Origin: Paracidovorax anthurii
GTDB lineage: Bacteria; Pseudomonadota; Gammaproteobacteria; Burkholderiales; Burkholderiaceae_C
DNA: 64,000 nucleotides
Assembly (NCBI RefSeq): GCF_003269065.1
Contig: NZ_QLTA01000012.1
Location: forward strand, 1-64,000
Direction of reading: 5' to 3'
In this document: positions 7,593 through 18,461 of the stretch, in pieces
Position numbering within the stretch: the stretch's first letter is position 1
How the letters are laid out: the number at the start of each line of letters is the position of its first letter
Notes under the pieces: model-generated
The model's database searches: none
The model's input: only the letters and a program-made list of their open reading frames with translations
Told to the model about the DNA's origin: nothing
Translations under genes and position numbers: made by a program

Positions 7593-7891
7593 CGGTGCAG
7601 CCACTGCGGCCAGATGTCGTATTCGTTCTCCAGCAGCCAGTCCGTGAGCACATGCCCCGGCGCCCGCGCGTCGATGCCGGTCTCTTCCCGCACCTCGCGC
7701 ACGGCCGTGGCCTCGAACGGCTCATCGGGCCAGTCCTTGCTGCCGGTGACCGACTGCCAGTGCTCCGCGCCGCCGCCCGCGCGGCGGATCAGCAGCACAT
7801 CGAGGGCCGGTGTGTGGATGACCACAAGCACCGACTCGGGGATCTTGAAGCCGGCAGGGGCAGAAGGGGCGGAGGGATCGGTGGTGTGCAT
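7391..7891 (-). CDS. nudB: Dihydroneopterin triphosphate diphosphatase (Nudix)
   Basis: This 166-residue Nudix hydrolase carries the box GSKDWPDEPFEATAVREVRE followed by ETGID, with the catalytic RExxEE intact. The flanking sequence SVLVVIHTP, HWQSVTGS and a C-terminal WRWLPW resembles NudB, which removes pyrophosphate from dihydroneopterin triphosphate in folate synthesis, the step after FolE. In related genomes nudB travels with aspS and with the EEP-clsB pair, and the same neighbourhood is seen here. Its stop codon directly abuts the presumed true stop of the opposing receiver/TPR gene. A dATP pyrophosphohydrolase activity is also known for the family, so the exact substrate is inferred. 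Confidence 0.88.
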   Translation of the reverse strand: MHTTDPSAPSAPAGFKIPESVLVVIHTPALDVLLIRRAGGGAEHWQSVTGSKDWPDEPFEATAVREVREETGIDARAPGHVLTDWLLENEYDIWPQWLHRYAPGVARNRERLFGLCVPGGTPVVLSPREHDAWRWLPWREAALACFSPSNAEACLMLPRFAQGSRP

Positions 7892-7954
7892 GGGCCGTCA
7901 GGCGGGGAGCGGAGTGGCGCGGCACGCCATGATCGCCGGGATGGCGAAGCCGTA

Positions 7955-10627
7955 TCAATCGGAAGCCAGCAGGGCCGACATGTCCAGAGGCGCCACGGCG
8001 CCCAGCACCCCCATGGCGCACTGCCGCAGCCACGCCATGCCGATGCGGCAGAGCAGGCGCTTGGCTGGTTTCTCGGCGGCAACGGGCACGGAGAGGACCG
8101 CATCGATGAGCGGCGACGGCCCGTCGGCGCTGCCTGCCGCGCCCCACGCCACCGGCTGCAACTGCCGCCGGTCCACATCGAGCATGGGGCCGAGCGTGTC
8201 CACCCGCAACGCGAATTCGCCATGGCGGCCCGCCTCCAGCGGAATGCGCAGCACGACGAGCTGCCGGTTCGCATCGGCCGTGCGGGACACCTCGCCGCCC
8301 GCCCCGGCCCCCGCCACCAGGCTGCGCAGGTCCACCACCGGGCACACCCGCTCGCCGATCTGCGCCAGCCCGAGGAAAGGCGCGCGGACGCCGCCTGCGT
8401 GCAGGACCGTGGCATCGGGCGCGGCGGCCACGACCTCGGCCGCGTCGATGCCGAACCAGTGCGTGCCGGCCAGGAAGGTGGCCACCTGCAATCCGAAAGC
8501 GGCATCGACGCGCGCGGCGCCCGACTGCAGCGCGGGCATCTGCGCGCCGGCAGCGCCCTCCGCGATGCCGCACAGATGCCGCAGGGCCACGCAGCGCAGG
8601 CCATGGTCGTAGCCGTCCTGCGCGCGGAACTCGCGGTAGCCCTGGCCCCGGGCCACGCCGAGTCCGTAGCGGTGGTCCCCCACCACCGGCATGCGTTCGC
8701 CGGGCACGGCGCGCAGCGCCGCCATCGCCCCGGGCACGACCCCGTCGGCATCCGCCGTCCCCTGGCCTCCGGACCGCACCACGCCGCCGGCGGCGTCCAC
8801 GAACGCCAGCATGTCGCGGGCCCCCAGCCCCACGGCACAGTCCGCGAGGATGGAATCGAGCTGGCTGGCCGCATCCCACACCACGGCGATGCCACCCAGC
8901 ACCGCCGCCTCGCGCCCGCCCGCGGCGCCGCGGCCCGGCGCACGCACCGCCGCCGCGTAGATGAACGTGGGCCCCGGTGCATAGAAGCGGCTCCCGGCGT
9001 AGTCGCTCACGGTGTAGGCCTGCTCGGAGGGCAGCCGCAGGCAGCGGCCCACCCACGGCTCGTCCAGCACCTCGCCCACATGGTGCGCCTGGTCTGGCCG
9101 GGACACCGCGATCACCCGCCCCGAGCGGTCGAACAGCACCAGGCAGGCATAGACGGTGTAGAGCGCATTGATCTCCTGCAGCACGGCCGTCGCGGCGGCG
9201 CAGCCGGGCGCGTCCTGCTGCTCCAGCGTGCGCGCGAACTGCGGGGTGAGCGCCCACCAACGGCAATCGTTTGCGCGCTCGTAGAGATTGCGGTCCAGGA
9301 TCTGCATTGCCAGCGCCGCCCGGCTCTGCGCGTCCCGCAGCAGGGAGCGCGTCACCACGCCGTAAAGGCCTTCGAGCGCGACGGCGAACGCGCGCGCCGT
9401 CTTGCGCGCGGTGGCGCCGATCTCGGAGAGCAGCGTGCGTGCGAAGAGCAGTTCGCGGGGCGCCACCTCCTCGCCGCCGATCTGGTTCAGGTCGAGCAAC
9501 CCGTTCCACACCGAGCGCTCCAGCGCCGACTGGATCGCCGCGGAGCGCACGGGGATGCCGCGCAGCTCTTCCGACAGCAGGTCCGCATGCCCCGCCACGC
9601 CCGCAAGGTCTCCCGATGGGCCCATGCCCTCGTCGAAGGCGCCGTCCAGCGGCAACAGCGCCACGCCGCGCCAGCCCGGCCCGCCATAGCCCTGGAAACC
9701 CTGGGTGCGCCGCGCCGCGAGCAGGTAGCGGCGGCCCATGTGGCGCACCACCTGGCCGCCTTGCGGCGCGGAGTCGCCGGCCTCGGGCAGCCGCCAGCCC
9801 ACCGGCAACTGCAGGACATCGCTCGATGCCAGGATGGCCCCCTCGCCATCGACCAGCGCGAGGACCGGGTCGATGTCCTGCGCCTCCTGCGTGCCCTGGA
9901 CCGAGGCGAAGATCGCCGGCATCTCGTCGGCCAGCCGGAACTCCAGGCACAGCACGCCGGCGGCCCGTCCCTCCCAGTCCACCCGGTGCGCATACACCAG
10001 CGTCGGCGCCTCCTGGCCGCTGAAGCCGTGCCGGGCATAGTGCTCCACATAGGCGGCATCGCTGCCCAGCACCCCGCGCAGGAACGCCTGGTCCTGCGCC
10101 TGCCATGGGTCCGGCGGCGCGGGCTCGGCGCCCTCGCCCCCCGGCGCCGCGCCCCGCAGGCTCGCGCGCAGCCCGCCCTGTGCATCGAAGAGGAAGATGT
10201 TGCCGTACACGGTGTACTTGCCCGCGTAGGCGCGCAGGCGGGCCTCGATGTCCGCGCGCTCCGGCCCATGGCGGCCCTCGCCCAGATAGCGCGCCAGTTC
10301 GCCATCGGTGGCGAAGAATCCGATGTCCGCCGTGCGCTCGAACAGGTTGCGCACCAGCACGTCGATGCAGACTTGCGCGCGGGTGGCCAGATCGTCCAGG
10401 CGGTTGCGCAGCGCCTCGCCGGCCAGGCCGCGCATGAGTTCGCCCGACAGCGCGGCGAAATCCTTGCGCGCCCGCGCCAGGTCGCTCCCCGAGGACGCCT
10501 TGGCGGACAGCAGGGAGAGCGACGACAGCAGCGCCAGATGGTCCCACGCGCTTTCGACGAGCCGCAGCTCCTGCTTCTGCTGCTGCGCGGCGGGCATGTA
10601 GCGCAACCACTCTTCGGGGGATGACAT
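7955..10627 (-). CDS. Large soluble CheW-domain protein with duplicated sensor-like halves
   Basis: The 890-residue protein ends in a CheW-like domain (about residues 705-850) with FLGLAQIGERVCPVVDLR. Two long N-terminal units are related to each other: RNLFERTADIGFFATD at 93-108 and RNLYERANDCRWWALT at 446-461. Each is followed by a YTVY segment and an LFDxxG segment, as in Cache-type sensor domains. I see no transmembrane helix or signal peptide, so the protein should be cytoplasmic. I chose the ATG at 10627 (MSSPEEWLRYM); the upstream in-frame Met at 10708 would add 27 residues without conserved character. CheW domains link receptors to CheA kinase, but no cheA or receptor gene lies nearby. 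The pseudo-receiver gene at 5622 is two genes away. Confidence 0.8.
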   Translation of the reverse strand: MSSPEEWLRYMPAAQQQKQELRLVESAWDHLALLSSLSLLSAKASSGSDLARARKDFAALSGELMRGLAGEALRNRLDDLATRAQVCIDVLVRNLFERTADIGFFATDGELARYLGEGRHGPERADIEARLRAYAGKYTVYGNIFLFDAQGGLRASLRGAAPGGEGAEPAPPDPWQAQDQAFLRGVLGSDAAYVEHYARHGFSGQEAPTLVYAHRVDWEGRAAGVLCLEFRLADEMPAIFASVQGTQEAQDIDPVLALVDGEGAILASSDVLQLPVGWRLPEAGDSAPQGGQVVRHMGRRYLLAARRTQGFQGYGGPGWRGVALLPLDGAFDEGMGPSGDLAGVAGHADLLSEELRGIPVRSAAIQSALERSVWNGLLDLNQIGGEEVAPRELLFARTLLSEIGATARKTARAFAVALEGLYGVVTRSLLRDAQSRAALAMQILDRNLYERANDCRWWALTPQFARTLEQQDAPGCAAATAVLQEINALYTVYACLVLFDRSGRVIAVSRPDQAHHVGEVLDEPWVGRCLRLPSEQAYTVSDYAGSRFYAPGPTFIYAAAVRAPGRGAAGGREAAVLGGIAVVWDAASQLDSILADCAVGLGARDMLAFVDAAGGVVRSGGQGTADADGVVPGAMAALRAVPGERMPVVGDHRYGLGVARGQGYREFRAQDGYDHGLRCVALRHLCGIAEGAAGAQMPALQSGAARVDAAFGLQVATFLAGTHWFGIDAAEVVAAAPDATVLHAGGVRAPFLGLAQIGERVCPVVDLRSLVAGAGAGGEVSRTADANRQLVVLRIPLEAGRHGEFALRVDTLGPMLDVDRRQLQPVAWGAAGSADGPSPLIDAVLSVPVAAEKPAKRLLCRIGMAWLRQCAMGVLGAVAPLDMSALLASD

Positions 10628-10828
10628 CGGCGATGAGGACACGGTGCAAGGCTCCAGAAAGCCTCCCGGCACCGAATTCGGGCCGAAAGACCGACCCACT
10701 GTAAGCAAGTCCCGCGCCCAGATGCACTCGCGTCAACCCGGTGTTCTAGCGCTTTCCAGCGGCCGGAACACCACGCCTTGGCATGGGCTTGCCGCGGGTG
10801 AGCGCAGCCCGCCCCCGGGGCCCCGCGC

Positions 10829-11641
10829 TCAGTTGCCGGCAGTCTTCTTCACCGCCACCGGCGGGGGCAATTCCTTGGCCTGCAGCGCCCGGACCTGGGT
10901 CACGAGCTGGTTGTGCGCATCCAGGAAGGCCGCGGCGATCACCTTGCCTTCGTTGGTATTGCTCCAGCCCATGCCCGCGCCGCCGCCCAGCCGGCCCAGC
11001 ACGAGGCCGCCCACGCCGAGGTCCGTGGTACGCGCCGCGCCCGTGGCGGCCGCCACCTGCTCCGTGGTCTCGTTGTCCGACAGCAGCAGCGCGGTCTGCG
11101 CCTCCTTGAACTTCACCTGCTCGGCCAGCCCGATGAGGCCCGCCATGTCGCGCAGCACGGGAATCATCGCGAGGATGCCGCCCAGGCCGCGCCCGGCATC
11201 CTGCTCGCTGAACGTGAGGCTGGGCGTGAGCGTGTACTGGGCTTCGTAGCCGTGCCCCTTCTGCACCGTGCCGTTCTTGCGCAGGATGCCGGCATCCTTC
11301 AATTCCTGCTCCTGCACCGTGCCGCGCAGCCCGGCGGCGCGGTCCACCACGCGGAAGCACCCGCTCTGCTGCGCCAGCAGCTTGACCAGCGGCACCGGCG
11401 AAGGCGGCAACTGGTAGCCCGAGCCCATGATGTAGCCATTGGGGTTCTCGGCCAGCGCCAGCGTGGCCACGGGCGCATCGCAGCGCACCAGCTCATGCGA
11501 CGCGTTCTGCGCGCCCTGCGGCCCCGCCGAGCCGCGGACCGCCGAGCCACCCTGGCCCAGCTCGGTCTTCTTCTCGCCGCAGCCAGCCAGCAGGCCTGCT
11601 ACGGACAGCACGGCCAACAACGTGATTCGGAGGTGGGACAT
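10829..11641 (-). CDS. CsgG/HfaB-like outer-membrane lipoprotein
   Basis: The 270-residue protein starts with a lipoprotein signal peptide. A hydrophobic stretch ends in the lipobox LLAGC, with Cys21 as the lipidated residue. The mature part resembles the CsgG/HfaB family of secretion-pore lipoproteins: SGCFRVVDR, a YEAQYTLTPSLTFSE strand region and a glycine-rich GVGGLVLGRLGG segment. CsgG forms the curli export channel, but no csgA, csgB, csgE or csgF is present here, so curli export is unlikely. Members of this broader family assemble other envelope structures. A terminator after aspS separates it from the upstream gene, so it probably has its own promoter. The function remains open. Confidence 0.7.
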   Translation of the reverse strand: MSHLRITLLAVLSVAGLLAGCGEKKTELGQGGSAVRGSAGPQGAQNASHELVRCDAPVATLALAENPNGYIMGSGYQLPPSPVPLVKLLAQQSGCFRVVDRAAGLRGTVQEQELKDAGILRKNGTVQKGHGYEAQYTLTPSLTFSEQDAGRGLGGILAMIPVLRDMAGLIGLAEQVKFKEAQTALLLSDNETTEQVAAATGAARTTDLGVGGLVLGRLGGGAGMGWSNTNEGKVIAAAFLDAHNQLVTQVRALQAKELPPPVAVKKTAGN

Positions 11642-11659
11642 CGCCGGATTCCTTCGGTG

Positions 11660-11698
11660 GAAAAAAGAAAAGCGGCAGGAGCCGTTCGCCCCTGCCGC
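11660..11698 (-). terminator. Rho-independent terminator after aspS
   Basis: On the minus strand GCGGCAGG (11691-11698) pairs with CCTGCCGC (11672-11679) around an 11-base loop and is followed directly by TTTTCTTTTTT. It begins 38 bases after the aspS stop and should end the aspS transcript before the lipoprotein gene. Confidence 0.8.
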
Positions 11699-11735
11699 CC
11701 CGTAGCGCCGCGGCCTGACGCCCGCGCGCTATGCC

Positions 11736-13550
<1,815 letters not shown>

Positions 13551-13632
13551 GGAGGTTCTTCCTGCGCCCTCGTGGGGCGCGATGAGGGTGAATATTCCAC
13601 GCGCGCGCCAGGGCGCGGCGGCGATGGAGGGG

Positions 13633-14253
13633 TTACTTGGGGTCGGCGAGCGTGGGGTCGGGAGGCGCCACCACGCCCATCGAGACGATGTACTTCAGCG
13701 CGGCATCGACGCTCATGTCGAGCTCGATGCAGTCGCTCTTGCGCAGGATCACGAAATAGCCGCCGGTCGGGTTGGGCGTGGTCGGCACGTACACGCTGAC
13801 GTATCCGTCACGCAGGTAGGCGGCCACCTCGCCGCTGGGGGTGCCGGTGATGAACGCCACGGTCCAGACGCCCTCGCGCGGCCACTGCACCAGCACCGCC
13901 GTGCGGAAGGCATTGCCGCTCTCGGAAAACAGCGTGTCGGACACCTGCTTGACGCTCGAATAGATCGAGCGCACCACGGGGATGCGGCTCACGAGCGCGT
14001 CGCCCCACTCCACCAGCTTGCGGCCGGCGAAGTTGCTCGCCAGCGCGCCCACGGAGAGCAGGATGGCGAGCGTGAGCAGCACGCCGAAGCCGGGGATGTG
14101 GAAGCCCAGCAGCCTGTCGGGCTGCCAGTTCTCCGGGAGGATCTGCAGCGTCTGGTCGAGCGTGCTGATGATCCAGTGCAGGACCCAGGCGGTGATCACG
14201 CCGGGCACGATCACCAGCAGACCCGTGAACAGCCATTTGCGCAAAGCGGACAT
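13633..14253 (-). CDS. DUF502 family inner-membrane protein
   Basis: The 206-residue protein has two hydrophobic segments near the N-terminus: [20 protein letters not shown] and [16 protein letters not shown] conserved soluble part follows, with [26 protein letters not shown] and [10 protein letters not shown]. These are the hallmarks of DUF502. No biochemical role is established. The gene lies between the FmdB zinc-ribbon gene and aspS on the same strand with short gaps, an arrangement typical of betaproteobacteria. The ATG at 14253 begins just before the first membrane helix; upstream in-frame sequence is Pro/Arg-rich shadow. Confidence 0.85.
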   Translation of the reverse strand: MSALRKWLFTGLLVIVPGVITAWVLHWIISTLDQTLQILPENWQPDRLLGFHIPGFGVLLTLAILLSVGALASNFAGRKLVEWGDALVSRIPVVRSIYSSVKQVSDTLFSESGNAFRTAVLVQWPREGVWTVAFITGTPSGEVAAYLRDGYVSVYVPTTPNPTGGYFVILRKSDCIELDMSVDAALKYIVSMGVVAPPDPTLADPK

Positions 14254-14263
14254 CGAGGGGCGT

Positions 14264-14593
14264 TCAGCTCTTGGAAGAGGTTGAGGAGGTGGAGGGAGCC
14301 GCGGGCGCCGCAGCCGGTGCCGGCGCGCTGGCGGGGGCCGGCGCGGCCGCAGGGGACGAGGCACCGCCCGCGCCTTCGGCGGCCGGTGCGGCGGCAGGGG
14401 CGCCGCTGTTGCCGCCCCGGAAATCGGTCACGTACCAGCCCGAGCCCTTGAGCTGGAAGCCCGCGGCCGTGATCTGCTTGGAAAAGGCTTCGGCGCCACA
14501 GGCCGGGCAGACCGTCAGCGGGGCATCGGAGATCTTCTGCAGCACATCCTTGGCATGGCCGCAGGAGCCGCATTTATAGGCATAGATAGGCAT
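14264..14593 (-). CDS. FmdB-family zinc ribbon protein
   Basis: This 109-residue protein starts MPIYAYKCGSCGH, the typical FmdB/CxxC_CXXC_SSSS N-terminus, with a second pair in CPACG; the four cysteines form a zinc ribbon. GFQLKGSGWYVTDF follows. The last 45 residues are a low-complexity Ala/Pro/Ser tail, probably disordered. The family is often linked to regulation, but its function is undefined. It starts 89 bases after the symporter stop and ends 10 bases before DUF502, so it is probably co-transcribed with DUF502 and aspS. The start at 14593 was chosen because the family begins with MPIYxYxC. Confidence 0.88.
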   Translation of the reverse strand: MPIYAYKCGSCGHAKDVLQKISDAPLTVCPACGAEAFSKQITAAGFQLKGSGWYVTDFRGGNSGAPAAAPAAEGAGGASSPAAAPAPASAPAPAAAPAAPSTSSTSSKS

Positions 14594-14682
14594 TTTTGAC
14601 CGGGCTTGGGTGACGCGAAGGAGGGTGTGCAAAACCTTCAATTATAGGCAAGCGGTTTTTGTGCCCCCGCCGGGGCGGTGCC

Positions 14683-16128
14683 TCATTCCACGTCCACGAC
14701 GGGGTGGTGGGTGGCATGGCTGTTGGCCAGCCACTGGGGCGAAAGCGAACCGGCCAGCATCCCCGCCAGGGCGGCCAGCAGACCGGCCAGTTGCGCGGGG
14801 AACACGGCACCCACCGGCAGGGCGAGGAACGCCAGCCAGGTGCCCAGGCCCAGCACGATCGCGCACAGGGCGCCCTGCGTGGTCGCGCGCTTCCAGTAGA
14901 GGCCGAACACCAGCGGAACGAACGCGCCCACCAGCGGCACCTGGTAGGCACCGGACACCAGCTCGTAGATCGACGTGCCCTGCATGTGGATCGAGTAGGC
15001 CAGCACCAGCAGGCTGAAGACCAGCGTGCTGATGCGCATGGTGCGCAGGTGTTCGCGGTCGGACAGGGCCGGGCGGAACTGGCGCCAGATGTTCTCGGTG
15101 AAGGTGACGCTGGGCGCCAGCAGCGTGGCCGAGGCGGTGGACTTCAGCGCCGACAGCAGCGCACCGAAAAAGAGCACCTGCATCACGAACGGCATCTTCT
15201 CCAGCACCAGCGTGGGGAGCACCTTCTGCGGGTCGTCCTTGAGCAAGGCCGCCGTCTCGGCCGGCATGATGATGAGCACGCTGGCCACGAGGAACATCGG
15301 CACGAACGCGAACAGGATGTAGCAGATGCCGCCGATGACCGGGCCGCGCGTGGCGGCCTTCAGGTTGTTGGCGGACATCACGCGCTGGAACACGTCCTGC
15401 TGCGGGATCGAGCCGAACATCATCGTGATGGCTGCGGCGATGAAGAACGCCACGTCGTGGAACTTCGGCTCGGGCAGGAAGCGGAAGAGGTCCTTGCTGG
15501 CCGCAAGGTCGATCACCTTGTCGGCGCCGCCGGCCATCTGGCCCGCGAACACCGCGATCACGGCCAGCCCCACCACCAGGATGATCATCTGGATGAAATC
15601 GGTCACGGCCACCGACCACATGCCGCCGAAGAGCGTGTAGGCCAGGATGGACACCACGCCGATGGTCATGCCCATCGGGATGCTCACCGTCCCGCCCGAG
15701 AGCAGGTTGAACACCAGCCCCAGCGCCGTCACCTGCGCGGCCACCCAGCCCAGGTAGCTCAGCATGATGATGAGCGAGCAGATGATCTCCACCGCGCGGC
15801 CGTAGCGCTCGCGGTAGTAGTCGCTGATGGTCAGCAGCGTCATGCGGTAGAGCTTGGCGGCGAAGAAGATCCCCACGAGGATCAGGCAGAAGCCCGCACC
15901 GAACGGGTCCTCCACCACATTGCCCAGGCCGCCCTCGATGAACTTGGCGGGAATGCCCAGCACCGTCTCGGAGCCGAACCACGTCGCGAACGTGGTGGTG
16001 ATGATCATGTAGAGCGGCAGGTGCCGCCCGGCGATGGCGAAATCCGCCGCGTTCTTGACGCGCTTGGCCGCCATCAGCCCGATGGCGATGGTGATCAGCA
16101 GATAGACGATGACCAGGGTCAGCAGCAC
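14683..16128 (-). CDS. Sodium:solute symporter family protein
   Basis: The 481-residue protein has about 13 hydrophobic segments and the pattern of the SSS family (PutP/PanF fold). Features include FAIAGRHLPLYMI near the N-terminus, TTFATWFGSETVLGIP in the sodium-site region, YYRERYG, and STASATLLAPSVTFTENIW. It should carry a solute with sodium across the inner membrane; the substrate cannot be told from sequence. The start is a GTG with a strong GAGGAG six bases upstream. A (TC)8 tract on the coding strand lies between the ubiB stop and this ribosome-binding site. It follows ubiB by 82 bases on the same strand, but a functional link to quinone synthesis is not evident. Confidence 0.88.
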   Translation of the reverse strand: MLLTLVIVYLLITIAIGLMAAKRVKNAADFAIAGRHLPLYMIITTTFATWFGSETVLGIPAKFIEGGLGNVVEDPFGAGFCLILVGIFFAAKLYRMTLLTISDYYRERYGRAVEIICSLIIMLSYLGWVAAQVTALGLVFNLLSGGTVSIPMGMTIGVVSILAYTLFGGMWSVAVTDFIQMIILVVGLAVIAVFAGQMAGGADKVIDLAASKDLFRFLPEPKFHDVAFFIAAAITMMFGSIPQQDVFQRVMSANNLKAATRGPVIGGICYILFAFVPMFLVASVLIIMPAETAALLKDDPQKVLPTLVLEKMPFVMQVLFFGALLSALKSTASATLLAPSVTFTENIWRQFRPALSDREHLRTMRISTLVFSLLVLAYSIHMQGTSIYELVSGAYQVPLVGAFVPLVFGLYWKRATTQGALCAIVLGLGTWLAFLALPVGAVFPAQLAGLLAALAGMLAGSLSPQWLANSHATHHPVVDVE

Positions 16129-16171
16129 GGCACGCTCCTCGATGTCGCGAAGTGATGAAGGGAGGGAAAAC

Positions 16172-16187
16172 GAGAGAGAGAGAGAGA
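16172..16187. repeat. (GA)8 dinucleotide microsatellite
   Basis: Eight uninterrupted GA units lie in a wider purine-only tract from about 16156 to 16196, with one C. It sits in the 82-bp gap between ubiB and the symporter gene, 44 bases before the symporter start codon. Slippage could alter leader length but not a reading frame. Confidence 0.8.
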
Positions 16188-16210
16188 AAAGGGGAACCGG
16201 GGCCGCGGCG

Positions 16211-17776
16211 TCAGTAGAGCCGGAACCGGATCAGGAACTGCAGCAGGAGCAGCCCCAGTACGAAACCCACGCCACCGTAGATCAGGCCCTGCAAGAGGCG
16301 GTTGGTGCGCTTTTGCTCGGCGAGCAGTTCCAGCAGCTCGCGGCGGTGGTCGTGCGGCTTGTGGTTCAGGTAGTCGTGCAGCAGGCGGGGCAGCTCGGGC
16401 AGCATCTTGGCGAAGTGCGGCGCTTCGGCCTTCATCTCGCGCCAGAGGCGCTGCGGCCCCATCTGTTCGAGCATCCACTTCTCCAGGAACGGCTTGGCCG
16501 TGCTCCAGAGGTCCAGCTCGGGGTCGAGCTGGCGGCCCAGGCCCTCGATGTTGAGCAGCGTCTTCTGCAGCAGCACCAGTTGCGGCTGGATCTCGACGTG
16601 GAAGCGGCGCGAGGTCTGGAAGAGCCGCATGAGCACCATGCCCAGCGAGATCTCCTTGAGCGGCCGGTCGAAGTACGGCTCGCACACCGCGCGGATCGCC
16701 GACTCCAGCTCGTTGATGCGGGTGTCGGCGGGCACCCAGCCGCTTTCGACGTGCAGCTCGGCCACGCGCTTGTAGTCGCGCCGGAAGAAGGCGGTGAAGT
16801 TCTGCGCGAGGTATTCCTTGTCGAACTCCGTGAGCGAGCCGACGATGCCGAAATCCAGGGAGATGTAGCGCCCGAAGGAACCGGGCTCCAGGCTTACCTG
16901 GATGTTGCCCGGGTGCATGTCGGCATGGAAGAAACCGTCGCGGAACACCTGCGTGAAGAAGATGGTGACGCCGTCGCGCGCCAGTTGCCGGATGTCCACG
17001 CCGGCCGCGCGCAGCCGCTCGATCTGGCTGATCGGCACGCCCTTCATGCGCTCCATCACCAGCACGTCGGCGTGGCAGAAGTCCCAGAGGATCTCGGGGA
17101 TGCGCACCAGGTCCAGCCCTTCCATGTTGCGGCGCAGCTGCGCGGCATTGGCGGCCTCGCGGATCAGGTCCAGCTCATCGTGCAGGTAGTTGTCGAACTC
17201 GGCCACCACCTGCCGGGGCTTGAGCCGCTTGCCGTCCGCCGAGAGACTCTCCACCCAGCCGGCCATCAGGCGCATCAGGCCCAGGTCGTTGTCGATCACG
17301 GGCAGCATGCCGGGCCGCAGCACCTTGACGGCGACCTCGCACTCCACGCCATGCCGGTCCCGCACGATCGCGAAATGCACCTGGGCGATGGATGCGCTGG
17401 CGATGGGCACGCGGTCGAACGACACGAACACCTGATCGAGCGGCCGGCGGAAGGCCCGCTCGATGGTCGCCACCGCCACGTCGGGATCGAAGGGCGGCAC
17501 GCGGTCCTGCAGGAGCGCCAACTCGTTGGCGATGTCCGGCGGCAGCAGATCGCGCCGCGTGGACAGCACCTGCCCGAACTTCACGAAGATGGGCCCCAGC
17601 CGCTCCAGGGCCTCGCGCAGCCGCTGGCCGCGCGGGGCATCGAGATTGCGGCCGATGGAGACGATGCGCGCGAGCAGGCGCAGCCAGGGCTTCTGGAAAC
17701 TCGTCAGTACCAGCCCGTCCAGCCCATAGCGCAGCACCACCCAGACGATGGTGATGCCACGGAACAACCGGCTCAT
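16211..17776 (-). CDS. ubiB: Ubiquinone biosynthesis accessory ATPase/kinase-like protein
   Basis: The 521-residue UbiB/ABC1 family protein is needed for the hydroxylation steps of ubiquinone synthesis. It has the family-specific KxGQ motif in [16 protein letters not shown], the ASIAQVH loop, the AVKVLRPG lysine, HADMHPGN in the catalytic loop and LDFG for metal binding. Two C-terminal hydrophobic segments (about 490-518) anchor it in the inner membrane. The ATG at 17776 overlaps the ubiJ stop as ATGA, so the two are translationally coupled; the longer upstream frame is shadow of ubiJ. UbiE, UbiJ and UbiB act together in the membrane-associated Ubi complex. Confidence 0.96.
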   Translation of the reverse strand: MSRLFRGITIVWVVLRYGLDGLVLTSFQKPWLRLLARIVSIGRNLDAPRGQRLREALERLGPIFVKFGQVLSTRRDLLPPDIANELALLQDRVPPFDPDVAVATIERAFRRPLDQVFVSFDRVPIASASIAQVHFAIVRDRHGVECEVAVKVLRPGMLPVIDNDLGLMRLMAGWVESLSADGKRLKPRQVVAEFDNYLHDELDLIREAANAAQLRRNMEGLDLVRIPEILWDFCHADVLVMERMKGVPISQIERLRAAGVDIRQLARDGVTIFFTQVFRDGFFHADMHPGNIQVSLEPGSFGRYISLDFGIVGSLTEFDKEYLAQNFTAFFRRDYKRVAELHVESGWVPADTRINELESAIRAVCEPYFDRPLKEISLGMVLMRLFQTSRRFHVEIQPQLVLLQKTLLNIEGLGRQLDPELDLWSTAKPFLEKWMLEQMGPQRLWREMKAEAPHFAKMLPELPRLLHDYLNHKPHDHRRELLELLAEQKRTNRLLQGLIYGGVGFVLGLLLLQFLIRFRLY

Positions 17777-18360
17777 GGCGCGCTGTGGTCCGGGCCCGGC
17801 GCCGTCCGCGCAGCCCCCGTGGCGGCGCGGCACCCGGCCACGCGCGTGCCGACGAACTGCCTCAGGGCCTGCGCCACGCGGCGCGCCGCCGTGCCGATCG
17901 CATGGGCGGCGGCATCGCCGAGCACGCGCGCCAGATCCTCTTCGAGATCCCAGCGCACGTGGTCCGCGAGCCACTGGATTTCCGCGGCGAGCTGCACGTC
18001 GCCTTCGATGCGGATGGCGGGCTTGTCGCCGCGCAGCGCCGCCTGGGCGAGCGCGAGGGGCGAGGTGTCGGTGATCTCGACGCGCAGGTCAGGGGTGGAT
18101 TCCTCGCCGGCCAGATCGAAGAGGCCCGCCGGCGTCACGCGCAGCGCCATCGAATAGATCCGCCACTGCACCCGGGCCACGCTGCCGCGCTGCCGCACGA
18201 GCCGGTCCATGGCCTCGGGCTCCTGCATGAGCACATGGTTGATGAACAGCACGAGCCGGTGCTGCACCTCGTGCACCAGCCATTGCGGGGGCTGGGGGCC
18301 GCTGGCCAAACGCTCGAAGAGCCCGTCCAGAAACGAAAAAGGGGACTGTGGTGCTGCCAT
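17773..18360 (-). CDS. ubiJ: Ubiquinone biosynthesis accessory factor UbiJ (SCP2 domain)
   Basis: This 195-residue protein lies between a Tim44-like gene and ubiB and has a sterol-carrier-protein-2-like core: [55 protein letters not shown] and [15 protein letters not shown]. UbiJ binds the isoprenoid tail of ubiquinone intermediates and brings them to the Ubi enzymes. The N-terminal [18 protein letters not shown] is a good start with no conserved sequence before it. It overlaps ubiB by four bases. The Ala-rich tail after about residue 175 looks unstructured. The position downstream of ubiE and before ubiB matches the ubiE-ubiJ-ubiB order of other proteobacteria. Confidence 0.9.
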   Translation of the reverse strand: MAAPQSPFSFLDGLFERLASGPQPPQWLVHEVQHRLVLFINHVLMQEPEAMDRLVRQRGSVARVQWRIYSMALRVTPAGLFDLAGEESTPDLRVEITDTSPLALAQAALRGDKPAIRIEGDVQLAAEIQWLADHVRWDLEEDLARVLGDAAAHAIGTAARRVAQALRQFVGTRVAGCRAATGAARTAPGPDHSAP

Positions 18361-18461
18361 AAGTCCCCGATTATTCCCCGAACTGGCCGCGGCGCATGCA
18401 AGCTTGACCGCACGCACCGCACGCCATTGCGGAAAAACGCGGCCCGCGGGCCGCACCCTGC

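Noticed and set aside
7502-10624. Plus-strand open frame of about 1040 codons opposite the CheW-domain gene
   Set aside because: It has no recognisable domain and is explained by codon bias of the opposite strand.
10628-10828. Possible promoter for the CheW-domain gene (TTGACG and TACAGT on the minus strand)
   Set aside because: The spacing of about 27 bp is too long for a sigma-70 promoter.
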